From the NCBI RefSeq assembly GCF_014648635.1, contig NZ_BMRM01000013.1, forward strand, positions 128,738-192,737: a stretch of 64,000 bases of DNA. The letters run 5' to 3'. Source of the DNA: Streptomyces cinerochromogenes (lineage in GTDB: Bacteria; Actinomycetota; Actinomycetes; Streptomycetales; Streptomycetaceae). Every line of letters begins with the position of its first letter. Position 1 is the stretch's first letter. Made by a program: the position numbers and the translations under genes. Under the pieces are notes generated by a model. That model made no database searches and was not told where the DNA came from. It was given only the letters and a program-made list of their open reading frames with translations. Of the stretch, positions 8,838 to 16,321 are shown piece by piece.

Positions 8838-8969
8838 GGGCTGGGTACCCGTCTCGGCTCGCGCAGCAGGTCCAGCCCGGCGGCCGCCTCCCGCGGGTCG
8901 GCGAGGAGGGCCCCGCCGATCGCCCCGCCTGCGACGACGGCACCACCCACCGGCAGGCGGCTTGGATTG

Positions 8970-9467
8970 CTATTCGGAGTCTGGGTGCATCTGCACCCAC
9001 CGGCCGTTGATGAACTTCATCTCCACGCCGTAGTACGGCTGGGGCGGGATGACCGCCCCCTTGCCGCGGTGTGACGACGCCGACGCAGCGGGGCGACCGG
9101 CGGACGGCACCTTGGCGCCCCGCGACACCTTGGCGACCTGCGGCTTCTTGGCGGTCTGCGGCTTCTGGCCGGCTGAGGGCTTCTTGGCGACCGTGGCCTT
9201 CTTGGCGACCGTCGGCTTCTTTTTCGCATCGCGCTTGCGCAGCGCTTCGATCCTTCTCAGCAGTTCGGCGCGGCTGATGTCCTTCGGTGCCCGGATGAGA
9301 CCGGACGACGGAGCCGCCGGGCGGGCCGACGGGCGAGCCGCAGGCGAGTGGCAGGCGCGGTGCACCGGACGTCCGTCCGCGGCGAGGACGAGCTTCTTCC
9401 TCGCCACCGGCTGGCGGCACACCGTGCAGCGCTTGAGCGCCGGCTTGGACATGGACGCGTCGGTCAC
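8970..9467 (-). CDS. Small zinc-knuckle protein with lysine/alanine/proline-rich linker
   Basis: A 165-residue protein of no recognised family, in three parts. The first is an N-terminal CxxC...HxxC knuckle (RCTVCRQP near residue 16, then HRAC) that could bind zinc. The middle (about residues 65-125) is a low-complexity basic segment built on KK-x-x-VAKK repeats, like the C-terminal tails of histone H1-like or HupS-like nucleoid proteins. The last is a short conserved-looking C-terminus (YYGVEMKFINGRWVQMHPD). I chose the GTG at 9467 because GGGGGG lies 4-5 bases upstream; the ATG at 9452 has no ribosome site. Nucleic-acid binding is an inference from composition. Confidence 0.6.
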   Translation of the reverse strand: MTDASMSKPALKRCTVCRQPVARKKLVLAADGRPVHRACHSPAARPSARPAAPSSGLIRAPKDISRAELLRRIEALRKRDAKKKPTVAKKATVAKKPSAGQKPQTAKKPQVAKVSRGAKVPSAGRPAASASSHRGKGAVIPPQPYYGVEMKFINGRWVQMHPDSE

Positions 9468-9575
9468 GATCCCCCCGGGATGGCGGTGCCTTGAACGGGA
9501 CAGCAGCATAGGCACGCCGATGACAACCGGGGAGACTTCGTGAGGAAACCGTTGTCCGGTCGTGAACTCGCCCGT

Positions 9576-10589
9576 TCACGAGGAGCGCTTGCCGAGAACT
9601 CCGACGAACGCCGAGGCCACGAGGGCGACAACGCGGTCGTCGTCGTGTGCCAGTTGGCGCAGGACCGCCAGCGCGGTGTCCCCCGGCAGCTCGACCAGCG
9701 CCTGGGTCAGGCGTATCCGCGTCGCGGAGTCCGCCGTGGACGCTGCGAGTTGCCCGACCAGTGCGGTCCTGATCCGGTCCGCACACCCCGGGTCCTGGGA
9801 CAGCGTTCCCAGGACCTCCGCCGCGTCGACGTCGTGGGAACCCTCGGCCACCATGCCGACGAGGGTCGGCACGGCCGCGGTCACGCCGCGCCTGCCCAAC
9901 GCCAGAGCGGCCTGCCCGCGCACCGCCGGGTCCGGGTCCCCGAGTGCGTCCGCGAGCACCGCGGTCGCTCCCGGGGTATCGGCCATCCCGGCGATCGCCA
10001 GCACCGCCCGCCGCCGGACGCCGACGTCCTCCGACGTCATGCCGGCGGCCAGTGCCGCCACGCTGTCGCCGTCCGACCGGGCGAGCGCCCAGCGCAGCGC
10101 GCCCGCGACATGGGGATCGGATTCCGACAGGACCGCCTGGGCCAGCAGCTCGGCGGGAACCGGCACGCCCTCCGGCCGGGCCAGGACGGCCTGCTGTCTG
10201 CGCGCGGGGCTGGTCGAGTTGAGCCCCTGCATGAGTTCGACGATGCGCAGAACGTCCTGCCAGCCGGTGGGCTCCGACGCATCGACGGCGCGGAGCCGCT
10301 CCAGCAGCTCCTGTTCCCGCCGCAAGCGGTCTTCCGTCCACCGGATGAGGTCGCCGACCAGGGCCGACGGTGTGAAGGCCGGGTCCTGGAGCGCACGCCC
10401 GATCTGCTTGAGGGAGAGCCCGAGGGACCGCAGGCTCTCCACGTGGAAGATCCTGCGGACGTCCTCGGCGGAGTACTCGCGGTAGCCGCCGACGGTACGG
10501 CCCGTCGGTCGCACCAGTCCCAGGGCGTCGTAGTGCCGGAGCATCCGGGTGCTCACCCCGGAGTGACGGGCCACCTCACCGATCAGCAA
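9576..10589 (-). CDS. MerR-family regulator fused to HEAT repeats
   Basis: A 337-residue regulator. Residues 1-70 form a MerR winged helix (MLIGEVARHSGVSTRMLRHYDALGL, then GYREYSAEDVRRI). After a coiled linker (about 75-115), the C-terminal 200 residues are HEAT-like helical repeats, for example SESDPHVAGALRWALAR, MTSEDVGVRRRAVLAIAG and DPDPAVRGQAALALGRRG. A HEAT solenoid in place of the usual effector domain suggests sensing through protein contact rather than a small ligand. The TTG start overlaps the end of the upstream HEAT gene by 7 bases, so the pair is translationally coupled. Confidence 0.8.
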   Translation of the reverse strand: MLIGEVARHSGVSTRMLRHYDALGLVRPTGRTVGGYREYSAEDVRRIFHVESLRSLGLSLKQIGRALQDPAFTPSALVGDLIRWTEDRLRREQELLERLRAVDASEPTGWQDVLRIVELMQGLNSTSPARRQQAVLARPEGVPVPAELLAQAVLSESDPHVAGALRWALARSDGDSVAALAAGMTSEDVGVRRRAVLAIAGMADTPGATAVLADALGDPDPAVRGQAALALGRRGVTAAVPTLVGMVAEGSHDVDAAEVLGTLSQDPGCADRIRTALVGQLAASTADSATRIRLTQALVELPGDTALAVLRQLAHDDDRVVALVASAFVGVLGKRSS

Positions 10590-11368
10590 TCCGCAGCCTC
10601 CGTGGCGTTCGCGGCGTCCTCCGTGACGTTCGCGGCGTTCGTGGTCCCGGCGGATCCCGGCGCGGCCGAGGCGGCGGCAGCGGCTCCTTCCGGGCCCAGT
10701 ACGACGACTCGCTTCGCCTCCTCGACAGCCGCGTCGAAACCGGTCTCCGGGTTCTGCCGGAGCAGCTCGGTGGCACGAGCGTGCGAGGCCACCGCCGGGT
10801 CGGGATGCGCCGCCGCCTTCCGCACGGCGGGCTTGATCACGTCGCCCAGGTCCACGAGGGCCCGGCTCAGGCTCAGCCGCGTCTCGCGGTCGCCGCGCCC
10901 GAGTTGCGGGACCAGTTCACCGACCAGGTCCTCCTTCTCGTCGTCCGGCACGAGGGCGACCGCGACGCGCCATGCGGTCCGCGCGACCTCGTCGTCGCTG
11001 TCGCGCAGCAGGTCGCGCGTGATCCAGGCCCACGCCCTCCTGTCGCCGATCTTGGAGAGCGTGTGCAACGCCTGGCTGCGGGCCTGAGCGCGCTCGGAGT
11101 CGAGTTCCCGGCGGATCCTGGGCAGGGTGAGCTCCGGCGAGAGGCGGGTCAGCGCCCAGGACAGCATGTCCCGAACGAAGAAGTCCGGCTCGACCGCGCA
11201 CCGTTCGACGAGGGTCTCCAGGAAGCCGGGGTGCGGGTCCGAGCCGGCCGCGAGGGCCGCCTGTAGCCGGACCGACGAGTCCTTCGCGCTGAGGGCGTGG
11301 GTTGTGCGGGTGTTCCGCGGGGTTCCGTCAGTCGTGTTGATCGGGACCACCTCCTGCACCCAGGGCAC
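10583..11368 (-). CDS. HEAT-repeat protein, partner of the MerR-HEAT regulator
   Basis: A 261-residue all-helical protein made of HEAT-type repeats (VEPDFFVRDMLSWALTRL, ERAQARSQALHTLSKIG, DSDDEVARTAWRVAVAL, RGDRETRLSLSRALVDLG), with an alanine-rich, probably disordered tail of about 35 residues. No enzyme motif is visible. It is the first gene of a two-gene unit with the MerR-HEAT regulator and overlaps it, so the two solenoids may interact. The GTG at 11368 is the only in-frame start that keeps the N-terminus, and it abuts a MerR-type palindrome. A leaderless or very short-leader transcript is therefore possible; a GGAGG sits just inside the gene. Confidence 0.72.
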   Translation of the reverse strand: MPWVQEVVPINTTDGTPRNTRTTHALSAKDSSVRLQAALAAGSDPHPGFLETLVERCAVEPDFFVRDMLSWALTRLSPELTLPRIRRELDSERAQARSQALHTLSKIGDRRAWAWITRDLLRDSDDEVARTAWRVAVALVPDDEKEDLVGELVPQLGRGDRETRLSLSRALVDLGDVIKPAVRKAAAHPDPAVASHARATELLRQNPETGFDAAVEEAKRVVVLGPEGAAAAASAAPGSAGTTNAANVTEDAANATEAADC

Positions 11369-11389
11369 ACCTTATCAACGTGTCAAGGT
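11369..11389 (-). promoter_or_regulatory. MerR-type operator/promoter of the HEAT-MerR operon
   Basis: A 21-base inverted repeat with arms ACCTT and AAGGT separated by 11 bases ends directly at the GTG start of the HEAT gene. Read on the minus strand it contains a TTGACA -35-like hexamer in the left arm, as MerR operators often do. Location and architecture suggest the MerR-HEAT protein regulates its own operon. Confidence 0.6.
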
Positions 11390-11543
11390 CAAGCCCGGTC
11401 CCGAACGGTCGCCGAGGGGCGTCGGTGCACCGCGTGGACTCCGGCCCGCTCCACCGGACCGTGACGGCGGCGCCGAAGCCTCGATGTCCGCCGCGCGGGC
11501 CGCCCGGTACGCGCCCTCGGGCGCAGTGCGGCCCGACGACGCG

Positions 11544-12287
11544 TCAGCCGGTGAGGGTGCGGTCGAGGAGGGGGAGCAGGCGGTCCCAGTGGAGCTGGAG
11601 CGCGGCGGGGTCGAAGGCGTCGGTGTCGGCCATGGTGAAGCCGTGGACGGTGCCGGGGTAGATCTCGGAGGTGTAGTCGACACCCGCGGTGTCCAGGGCC
11701 CTGTTGAGCCGGCCGAGGGCCTCGGGCGTCATGTCGGTTTCGGCGTGGCCGAGGTGGACGCGGGCGGTGAGCCCGGAGAGGAGGCGGTGGGTGCCGTCGG
11801 GCTCGTCGGCGCCCACGGGGCCGTGGAACCCGGCGACGGCGGCCACCTGGCCGGGGTGGGCCGCGGCGGTGCGCATCGCCAGGAGGCCGCCTATGCAGTA
11901 GCCCGTCACCGCGACCGGTCCGGGGCTGACCTCGGGCCGGGTGGTGAGGAAGCGGAGGTAGGCCTCGGCGTCACGCAGGACGCGTTCGGTGGTGTGCGCC
12001 TCGATCAGGGGCATCAGCTGGGCGAAGACGGCGGGCCTGTCCTCCTCTCCGATGTGGTCGGGGATTTCGATCACCGGCGCCGGGCCGTGCCGGTAGAAGA
12101 GGTTGGGCACGAGCACGTAGTACCCGTGCCCGGCCAGTTCGCGGGCCAGTTCCCGCAGTACGGGCCTGATGCCGAAGCCGTCCGCGTACATCAGCACCCC
12201 GGGGTGCCGCTCGTCGTGGTCGGGGAACGCGGCGAAGGCGTCCGCCCGGCCGTCCGCGGTGGGGATCAGCAGCGTCGTGGTGTGCAT
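11544..12287 (-). CDS. Dienelactone hydrolase-family protein
   Basis: A 247-residue alpha/beta hydrolase of the DLH type. The nucleophile cysteine is in GYCIGG (about residue 127) and the catalytic histidine in the late VHGFTM segment (about residue 210). An early GVLMYADGFG strand-turn is typical of the family. These enzymes open lactones such as dienelactone in aromatic degradation, but many actinobacterial members act on other esters. The ATG at 12287 follows a CAGGAGAG ribosome site. An imperfect long inverted repeat just upstream may be its operator. Confidence 0.85.
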   Translation of the reverse strand: MHTTTLLIPTADGRADAFAAFPDHDERHPGVLMYADGFGIRPVLRELARELAGHGYYVLVPNLFYRHGPAPVIEIPDHIGEEDRPAVFAQLMPLIEAHTTERVLRDAEAYLRFLTTRPEVSPGPVAVTGYCIGGLLAMRTAAAHPGQVAAVAGFHGPVGADEPDGTHRLLSGLTARVHLGHAETDMTPEALGRLNRALDTAGVDYTSEIYPGTVHGFTMADTDAFDPAALQLHWDRLLPLLDRTLTG

Positions 12288-12298
12288 GAACTCTCCTG

Positions 12299-12333
12299 TC
12301 GTGGTTGATGTGTTCAGCCTGTGATCAACACGA
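12299..12333. promoter_or_regulatory. Long inverted repeat upstream of the dienelactone hydrolase gene
   Basis: TCGTGGTTGAT and ATCAACACGA form 10-11-base arms with one missing base, separated by 14 bases, starting 12 bases upstream of the hydrolase ATG. It could be a dimer-binding operator or an RNA leader hairpin. No regulator gene adjoins it on this side. Confidence 0.4.
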
Positions 12334-12340
12334 CGGAGGC

Positions 12341-12369
12341 GGATCCCGCGCGGCGGCGGCGCGGGATCC
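12341..12369 (-). terminator. Hairpin, probable terminator in the DLH/VOC gap
   Basis: GGATCCCGCGC pairs perfectly with its complement around a 7-base loop. A second palindrome of alternating CCCCC/GGGGG follows at 12381-12400. It lies 215 bases beyond the VOC gene's stop on that gene's strand and could end its transcript. The remainder of the 12288-12583 gap shows no gene. Confidence 0.45.
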
Positions 12370-12583
12370 TCTGTCGGACACCGGGCCCCCGGGGGCCCGT
12401 ACGGCGCTCAGGAGAGCACCGGGTCACCGATCCGTGTGTGGCGCAATGCCGTCCCGGTCGTCATCCCCCCAACCTAGTCCCTCGAAAGGCTCGTCGCTGT
12501 CCCCTCACCGCGCCCGCGGCCCGACCGGGTCGCGGGGCAGGAGTACGGCAGAAGTGCGACAGGAGTGCGGCGGTGGCCGCCAG

Positions 12584-13015
12584 TCAGGCGGCGAAGACCT
12601 GCGAGTCGTCGGCGAACGCCTTGAACTCCAGGGCGTTGCCCGCCGGGTCGAGGAGGAACATCGTCCACTGCTCGCCCGTCCGGCCCTCGAAACGGACATG
12701 GGGCTCGATGACGAACTCGGTGCCCGCTGCGCGCAGCCGGTCGGCGAGCCTGTGGAACTCGGCGATCGTGAGGATCAGCCCGAAGTGCGGCACGGGGACG
12801 TCGTGTCCGTCGACCGGGTTGTGTACGCGCGGGCCGCGCTCGGGGGCGAGGTGCGTGACGAACTGGTGGCCGCGCAGGTTCCAGTCCACCCACGTGTCCG
12901 CGCTGCGGCCCTGCTCCAGGCCCAGTACATCGCCGTAGAACCGGCGGGCGGCTGCCAGGTCGTCGACCGGCACGGCCAGGTGGAAGCGCGGGATCGGCGA
13001 GTCGAGAACGGTCAT
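12584..13015 (-). CDS. VOC (glyoxalase/dioxygenase-fold) protein
   Basis: A 143-residue protein with the paired beta-alpha-beta-beta-beta modules of the vicinal oxygen chelate fold. Candidate metal ligands are a histidine in RFHLAVPVDDL (near residue 10), a histidine in the PHFGLIL strand and a late glutamate in NALEFKAF. The WTMFLLDPAGNALEFK ending is typical of small glyoxalase/bleomycin-resistance-like members. The ATG at 13015 begins the first strand; the open frame upstream overlaps the promoter region. It is divergent from a GntR regulator 122 bases away. Substrate unknown. Confidence 0.8.
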   Translation of the reverse strand: MTVLDSPIPRFHLAVPVDDLAAARRFYGDVLGLEQGRSADTWVDWNLRGHQFVTHLAPERGPRVHNPVDGHDVPVPHFGLILTIAEFHRLADRLRAAGTEFVIEPHVRFEGRTGEQWTMFLLDPAGNALEFKAFADDSQVFAA

Positions 13016-13076
13016 GGCAACTGCCTTCCTGGTGGCAGGCGAAGAGGTCGTGGTCCCCGCCCCCGCCGTTTGTCCT

Positions 13077-13113
13077 AATGTTGACATTCCGACAACGAAG
13101 TGAATGTTAACGT
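13077..13113. promoter_or_regulatory. Divergent promoter region with two AATGTT operator-like sites
   Basis: AATGT-TG-ACATT is a perfect dyad at 13077-13088, and a related AATGTTAACGT with a central GTTAAC palindrome lies at 13103-13113. The first overlaps a TTGACA hexamer at 13081-13086, placed for transcription of the GntR gene. Two similar sites between a GntR gene and its divergent neighbour fit autoregulation. Confidence 0.5.
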
Positions 13114-13137
13114 CGGCTCATCGGGGAGGTGGGCAGG

Positions 13138-13806
13138 TTGAGCGAACGGGGTCGTGTGGCTCCGGCCCGGCGCCGTGGTCTGGCCGAGGAGGTCGCGGAC
13201 CGCATCCGGGAGGCCGTGTTCGACGGGACGTACGCCCCCGGCGCGCAGCTGCGCGAGGTGGAGTTGTCCGGTGACATGGACGTCAGCCGGGGCCCGGTCC
13301 GCGAGGCTCTCCGCCTGCTGGAACGCGAGGGCTTGGTCCACTGCGCCTGGCACCGGGGTACGACGGTGACCACGCTGTCGGCGACGGACGTGGACGAACT
13401 GGACAGTCTCCGCAGCGCGTTGGAGGACCTGGCGGTCCGTCTGGTCGTCGCACGGGCCTCGGACGAGGATCTCGCCTCGCTGGCGAAGGCGGCCGGGATG
13501 ATGGAGCGGGCCGTGGACGCGCACGAGATGGTGCGCTGCGACATCGCCTTCCACGACGCGGTGTTCGCCGCCACCGGCCACCAGCGCCTCACCGACGCGT
13601 GGAACGGCATCCGGTGTCAGGTCCACCTGTTCCTGCTGACCCGGATCGGGCACAGTACCGGGGACTACCTGGAGCGCATTCCGAGCGAGCACCGGGAGCT
13701 CGTCGCCGCGTTGCGCGCCCGCGACGCCGGCGCCGCGCTCGACCTCTTCGCCGTACACCGACGCCACGCGGTGGACGTGGTCAGGGGCACGACACAGCCG
13801 GACTGA
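13138..13806 (+). CDS. GntR-family regulator, FadR/FCD type
   Basis: A 222-residue regulator. The winged helix occupies residues about 10-75 (LAEEVADRIREAVFDGTYAPGAQLREVELSGDMDVSRGPVREALRLLEREGL). The C-terminal FCD domain contains the metal/ligand histidines in CDIAFHDAVF and SEHRELVAAL, with a closing FAVHRRHAVD helix. FCD regulators usually respond to organic acids or sugars. I chose the TTG at 13138 because GGGGAGG lies 8 bases upstream; the GTG at 13129 would overlap that ribosome site. The divergent VOC gene is the likely target. Confidence 0.85.
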   Translation: MSERGRVAPARRRGLAEEVADRIREAVFDGTYAPGAQLREVELSGDMDVSRGPVREALRLLEREGLVHCAWHRGTTVTTLSATDVDELDSLRSALEDLAVRLVVARASDEDLASLAKAAGMMERAVDAHEMVRCDIAFHDAVFAATGHQRLTDAWNGIRCQVHLFLLTRIGHSTGDYLERIPSEHRELVAALRARDAGAALDLFAVHRRHAVDVVRGTTQPD

Positions 13807-13965
13807 GCCCGCCACCACGGACGGCCGGGGCCCGAGAGGGCTTCGCACCGGCACCAAGGTCAACGGCGGCGAGAACATCGTCGTCGGCACCAGCGCCCCG
13901 CAGAGGTGTGGAGGACCTCTCGGCCGTAAGCCGTACGACGCGCAGGCGCGAGCGGTGGACGGCGT

Positions 13966-14523
13966 TCAGAACGTCCACCGGGTGTGCGTGTACACCCCGC
14001 CGTTGCGGCCGAAGCCGTACGCCGTGGCCGGGGCCACCGCGAACACCACCGCGTCCCCTCTCCGGAACGCGTCCCCGATGCCGTGGAACGTGCCCTCGGG
14101 GGACGTGATGTGCGGCCCGTACTTCGCCTCGTAGGCCGCGATCACCTCCTCCAGGACCACCGGGTCGGCGACGGGTTCCGCCGTGCCCTCGACCACCAGA
14201 TCGAGCCCTGCGGTGAGCGCGTTTCCCCCGGTGGTCAGCGCGCACTGCGCGTGGTGGGCGAGGTTCCTCGCCTTCTGCTCACCCGGGCCGGTGGCGAAGT
14301 ACAGCACCTCGTCGTGCCAGGCGGCGATGACCGGGGTGACATGCAGCCGGCCGTCCGGCCGCACCGTGGAGACCCAGAAGATCTCGGCTGCCTCCAGCTG
14401 TCGCCGGGCCTCGGCCCACTCGGTGGCGGTGGCGTCCGCGGCGCCCGGGCGGGGGTTGGTCGCGGAGCTGTAGCGGGCGTCGAACTCGGTCGTGGGCCGA
14501 GTCGCGGGGCCTTGTGCCGCCAT
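13966..14523 (-). CDS. Pyridoxamine 5'-phosphate oxidase-like flavin/F420-binding protein
   Basis: A 185-residue split-barrel protein. The core strands FWVSTVRPDGRLHVTPVIAAWHDEVLYFATGPGEQKARNL match the PNPOx-like family of FMN- or F420-binding proteins. The later AYGFGRNGGVYTHTRW segment is common in Streptomyces homologues. No partner gene is attached; it faces away from the SpoIIE phosphatase gene. It may be a small-molecule reductase or a cofactor-binding protein; sequence alone does not decide. The 159 bases beyond its 3' end, up to the GntR gene, contain a small AGAGGT/ACCTCT hairpin and no convincing gene. Confidence 0.75.
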   Translation of the reverse strand: MAAQGPATRPTTEFDARYSSATNPRPGAADATATEWAEARRQLEAAEIFWVSTVRPDGRLHVTPVIAAWHDEVLYFATGPGEQKARNLAHHAQCALTTGGNALTAGLDLVVEGTAEPVADPVVLEEVIAAYEAKYGPHITSPEGTFHGIGDAFRRGDAVVFAVAPATAYGFGRNGGVYTHTRWTF

Positions 14524-14815
14524 AGCGGATCTCCCTCTCTTCCTGCAGTGACCTCCGGCCCCCTCCGACATCATCACTCCACGGCCCGACACGCTCACAT
14601 CGTCTGACGGGTGCTCCACTCCGGCTGAGGGAGCCGGGGACATCGGTGGGGACCGGGCTCCGGTGTCACACTGCGTGACGCGATCACCCCCTGCGGTCGG
14701 TGGCCGGCAGAGGAGTCTGCCGCGTGAGCCGCACGGCGGAGCGGCAGCGATCCGCCGCTCACGGTCAGGCGCATACTTTCTGTGAGGACACCCGGCGCCG
14801 GGACGGGAGCCGCAT

Positions 14816-16057
14816 GTGATCACACCGCAGATCGACTACCGGGCGCTGTTCGCCGTGACGCCCAGCCCCTACCTGGTCCTCGACCCCCACCTGGTGGTCG
14901 CCGAGGTCAACGAGGCGTACCTGCACGCGACGGGCCGCAGCCGCGACGAACTGATCGGCCGGTACATCTTCGACGTCCACCCCGACAACCCGGCGGACCC
15001 CGGAGCCGACGGTGTCCGCAACCTGACCGCCTCCCTGCAACGGGTCCTGCACTCGAAGAAGCCCGACACGATGGCGGTGCAGAAGTACGACGTCCCGGTC
15101 ACCGGCCGTCCCGGAGTGTTCCGGGCCAAGTGGTGGTCGCCCATCAACACTCCCGTCCTGGGGCCCGACGGAAAGGTCGCGTGGATCATCCACCGGGTGG
15201 AGGACATGACCGAGTTCGTGCTGGCCCGCCCCGCGCACGCCGGACCGCAGGATTCCGGCTGTGGCAGGGCCACGGTGGAAGCCGAGCTGTACTCCCGCGC
15301 GCAGGAACTGCAGCACCTCAACGAGGAACTCCGCGAGGCACACAACCGGGAGCGCCGCACCGCCCTCACCCTCCAGGAGGCCATGCTGCACTCCCCCGAC
15401 CTGGCCGGGCACCAGGACATCGCCGTGCGCTACATGCCCGCCGCCCGCTCCCTCAACGTCTGCGGCGACTGGTACGACGTGGTGGACCTGGCCGAGGGCC
15501 GCTTCACCGTCGCGGTCGGTGACGTCGTCGGCCACGGCCTGGAGGCCGCCGCCGTCATGGGCATGCTCCGCAGCACCCTGTCCGCCGCCGTCCGCGCCCT
15601 CCACGAACCGGGCAAGGCGATGGACGTCGTGAGCCTGTACGCCCGGACCTGTGAGGGCGCTCTGGCCACGACCGCCGTCCAGGCCGTCGTCGACACCCGC
15701 CGCCGGCACATCACCTACACCAGCGCCGGCCACCTGCCGCCCGTCCTGTCCCGGCCGGACGGCACCACGGTCCTGCTCGACCAGGCCACCGATCCTCCCC
15801 TGGGCGTCCCCTTCGGCCACACCCCGCGCCCCGAGGCCGCGCTTCCCTACGCCCCGGACGACACCCTGGTGCTCTACACCGACGGGCTCGTGGAACGCCG
15901 CGACGAGGACATCGACGCGGGCCTGCACCGGCTCACGGGCACGCTCGCCCGCCATGCCCGTGCCGGCCCCGAACAACTGGCCGACACCCTGCTGACCCGC
16001 CTCGGCGTGGCGGACGGAGGACGGGACGACATCGCTTTGATCGTCGTCCGTCTCTAG
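14816..16057 (+). CDS. PAS-SpoIIE (PP2C) serine/threonine phosphatase
   Basis: A 413-residue cytosolic phosphatase likely acting on anti-sigma-factor antagonists. Residues about 8-125 are a PAS domain (VTPSPYLVLDPHLVVAEVNEAYLHATG, NTPVLGPDGKVAWIIHRVED). A short coiled coil follows (about 155-185, ELYSRAQELQHLNEELREAHN). The SpoIIE domain has the metal-binding motifs GDWYDVV, GDVVGHGLEAA, TDGLVE and the terminal DDIALIVV. No kinase or GAF domain is fused. It starts with GTG. Streptomyces encode dozens of these, and the partner cannot be inferred here. Confidence 0.88.
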   Translation: MITPQIDYRALFAVTPSPYLVLDPHLVVAEVNEAYLHATGRSRDELIGRYIFDVHPDNPADPGADGVRNLTASLQRVLHSKKPDTMAVQKYDVPVTGRPGVFRAKWWSPINTPVLGPDGKVAWIIHRVEDMTEFVLARPAHAGPQDSGCGRATVEAELYSRAQELQHLNEELREAHNRERRTALTLQEAMLHSPDLAGHQDIAVRYMPAARSLNVCGDWYDVVDLAEGRFTVAVGDVVGHGLEAAAVMGMLRSTLSAAVRALHEPGKAMDVVSLYARTCEGALATTAVQAVVDTRRRHITYTSAGHLPPVLSRPDGTTVLLDQATDPPLGVPFGHTPRPEAALPYAPDDTLVLYTDGLVERRDEDIDAGLHRLTGTLARHARAGPEQLADTLLTRLGVADGGRDDIALIVVRL

Positions 16058-16321
16058 ACGGTGGCGGGTGCGTCCGTCTGCGGAGTCCGTGGACGACGGC
16101 GGTAGGTGCCGGGGTGCGGGGGGAAGCTGGTTCCGCGACACCCTCGGGGGTTTCCACAGGAACACGGCGGGCCTCCGCATCGTACTTCGCTAAGGTCGTC
16201 ACACCCGCTTCGCCGACATCCTGACACCGCCGCCGTCCCGCCCACGGCCACCATCACGGCCACCGCCACGCCCACCGGGACGGCACCGGGACGGTCGGCC
16301 GTCGGACCGTGAGGAGTCCGC

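Noticed and set aside
8838..8969. A minus-strand stretch reading GGAVVAGGAIGGALLADPREAAAGLDLL that might be a gene relic.
   Set aside because: It is short, alanine/glycine-rich and matches no family motif I can name; chance is equally likely.
13807..13965. A coding-like phrase (TKVNGGENIVVGTSAP) in the gap after the GntR gene.
   Set aside because: There is no start, no ribosome site and no recognised family, and it fades into the 3' end of the convergent PNPOx gene.
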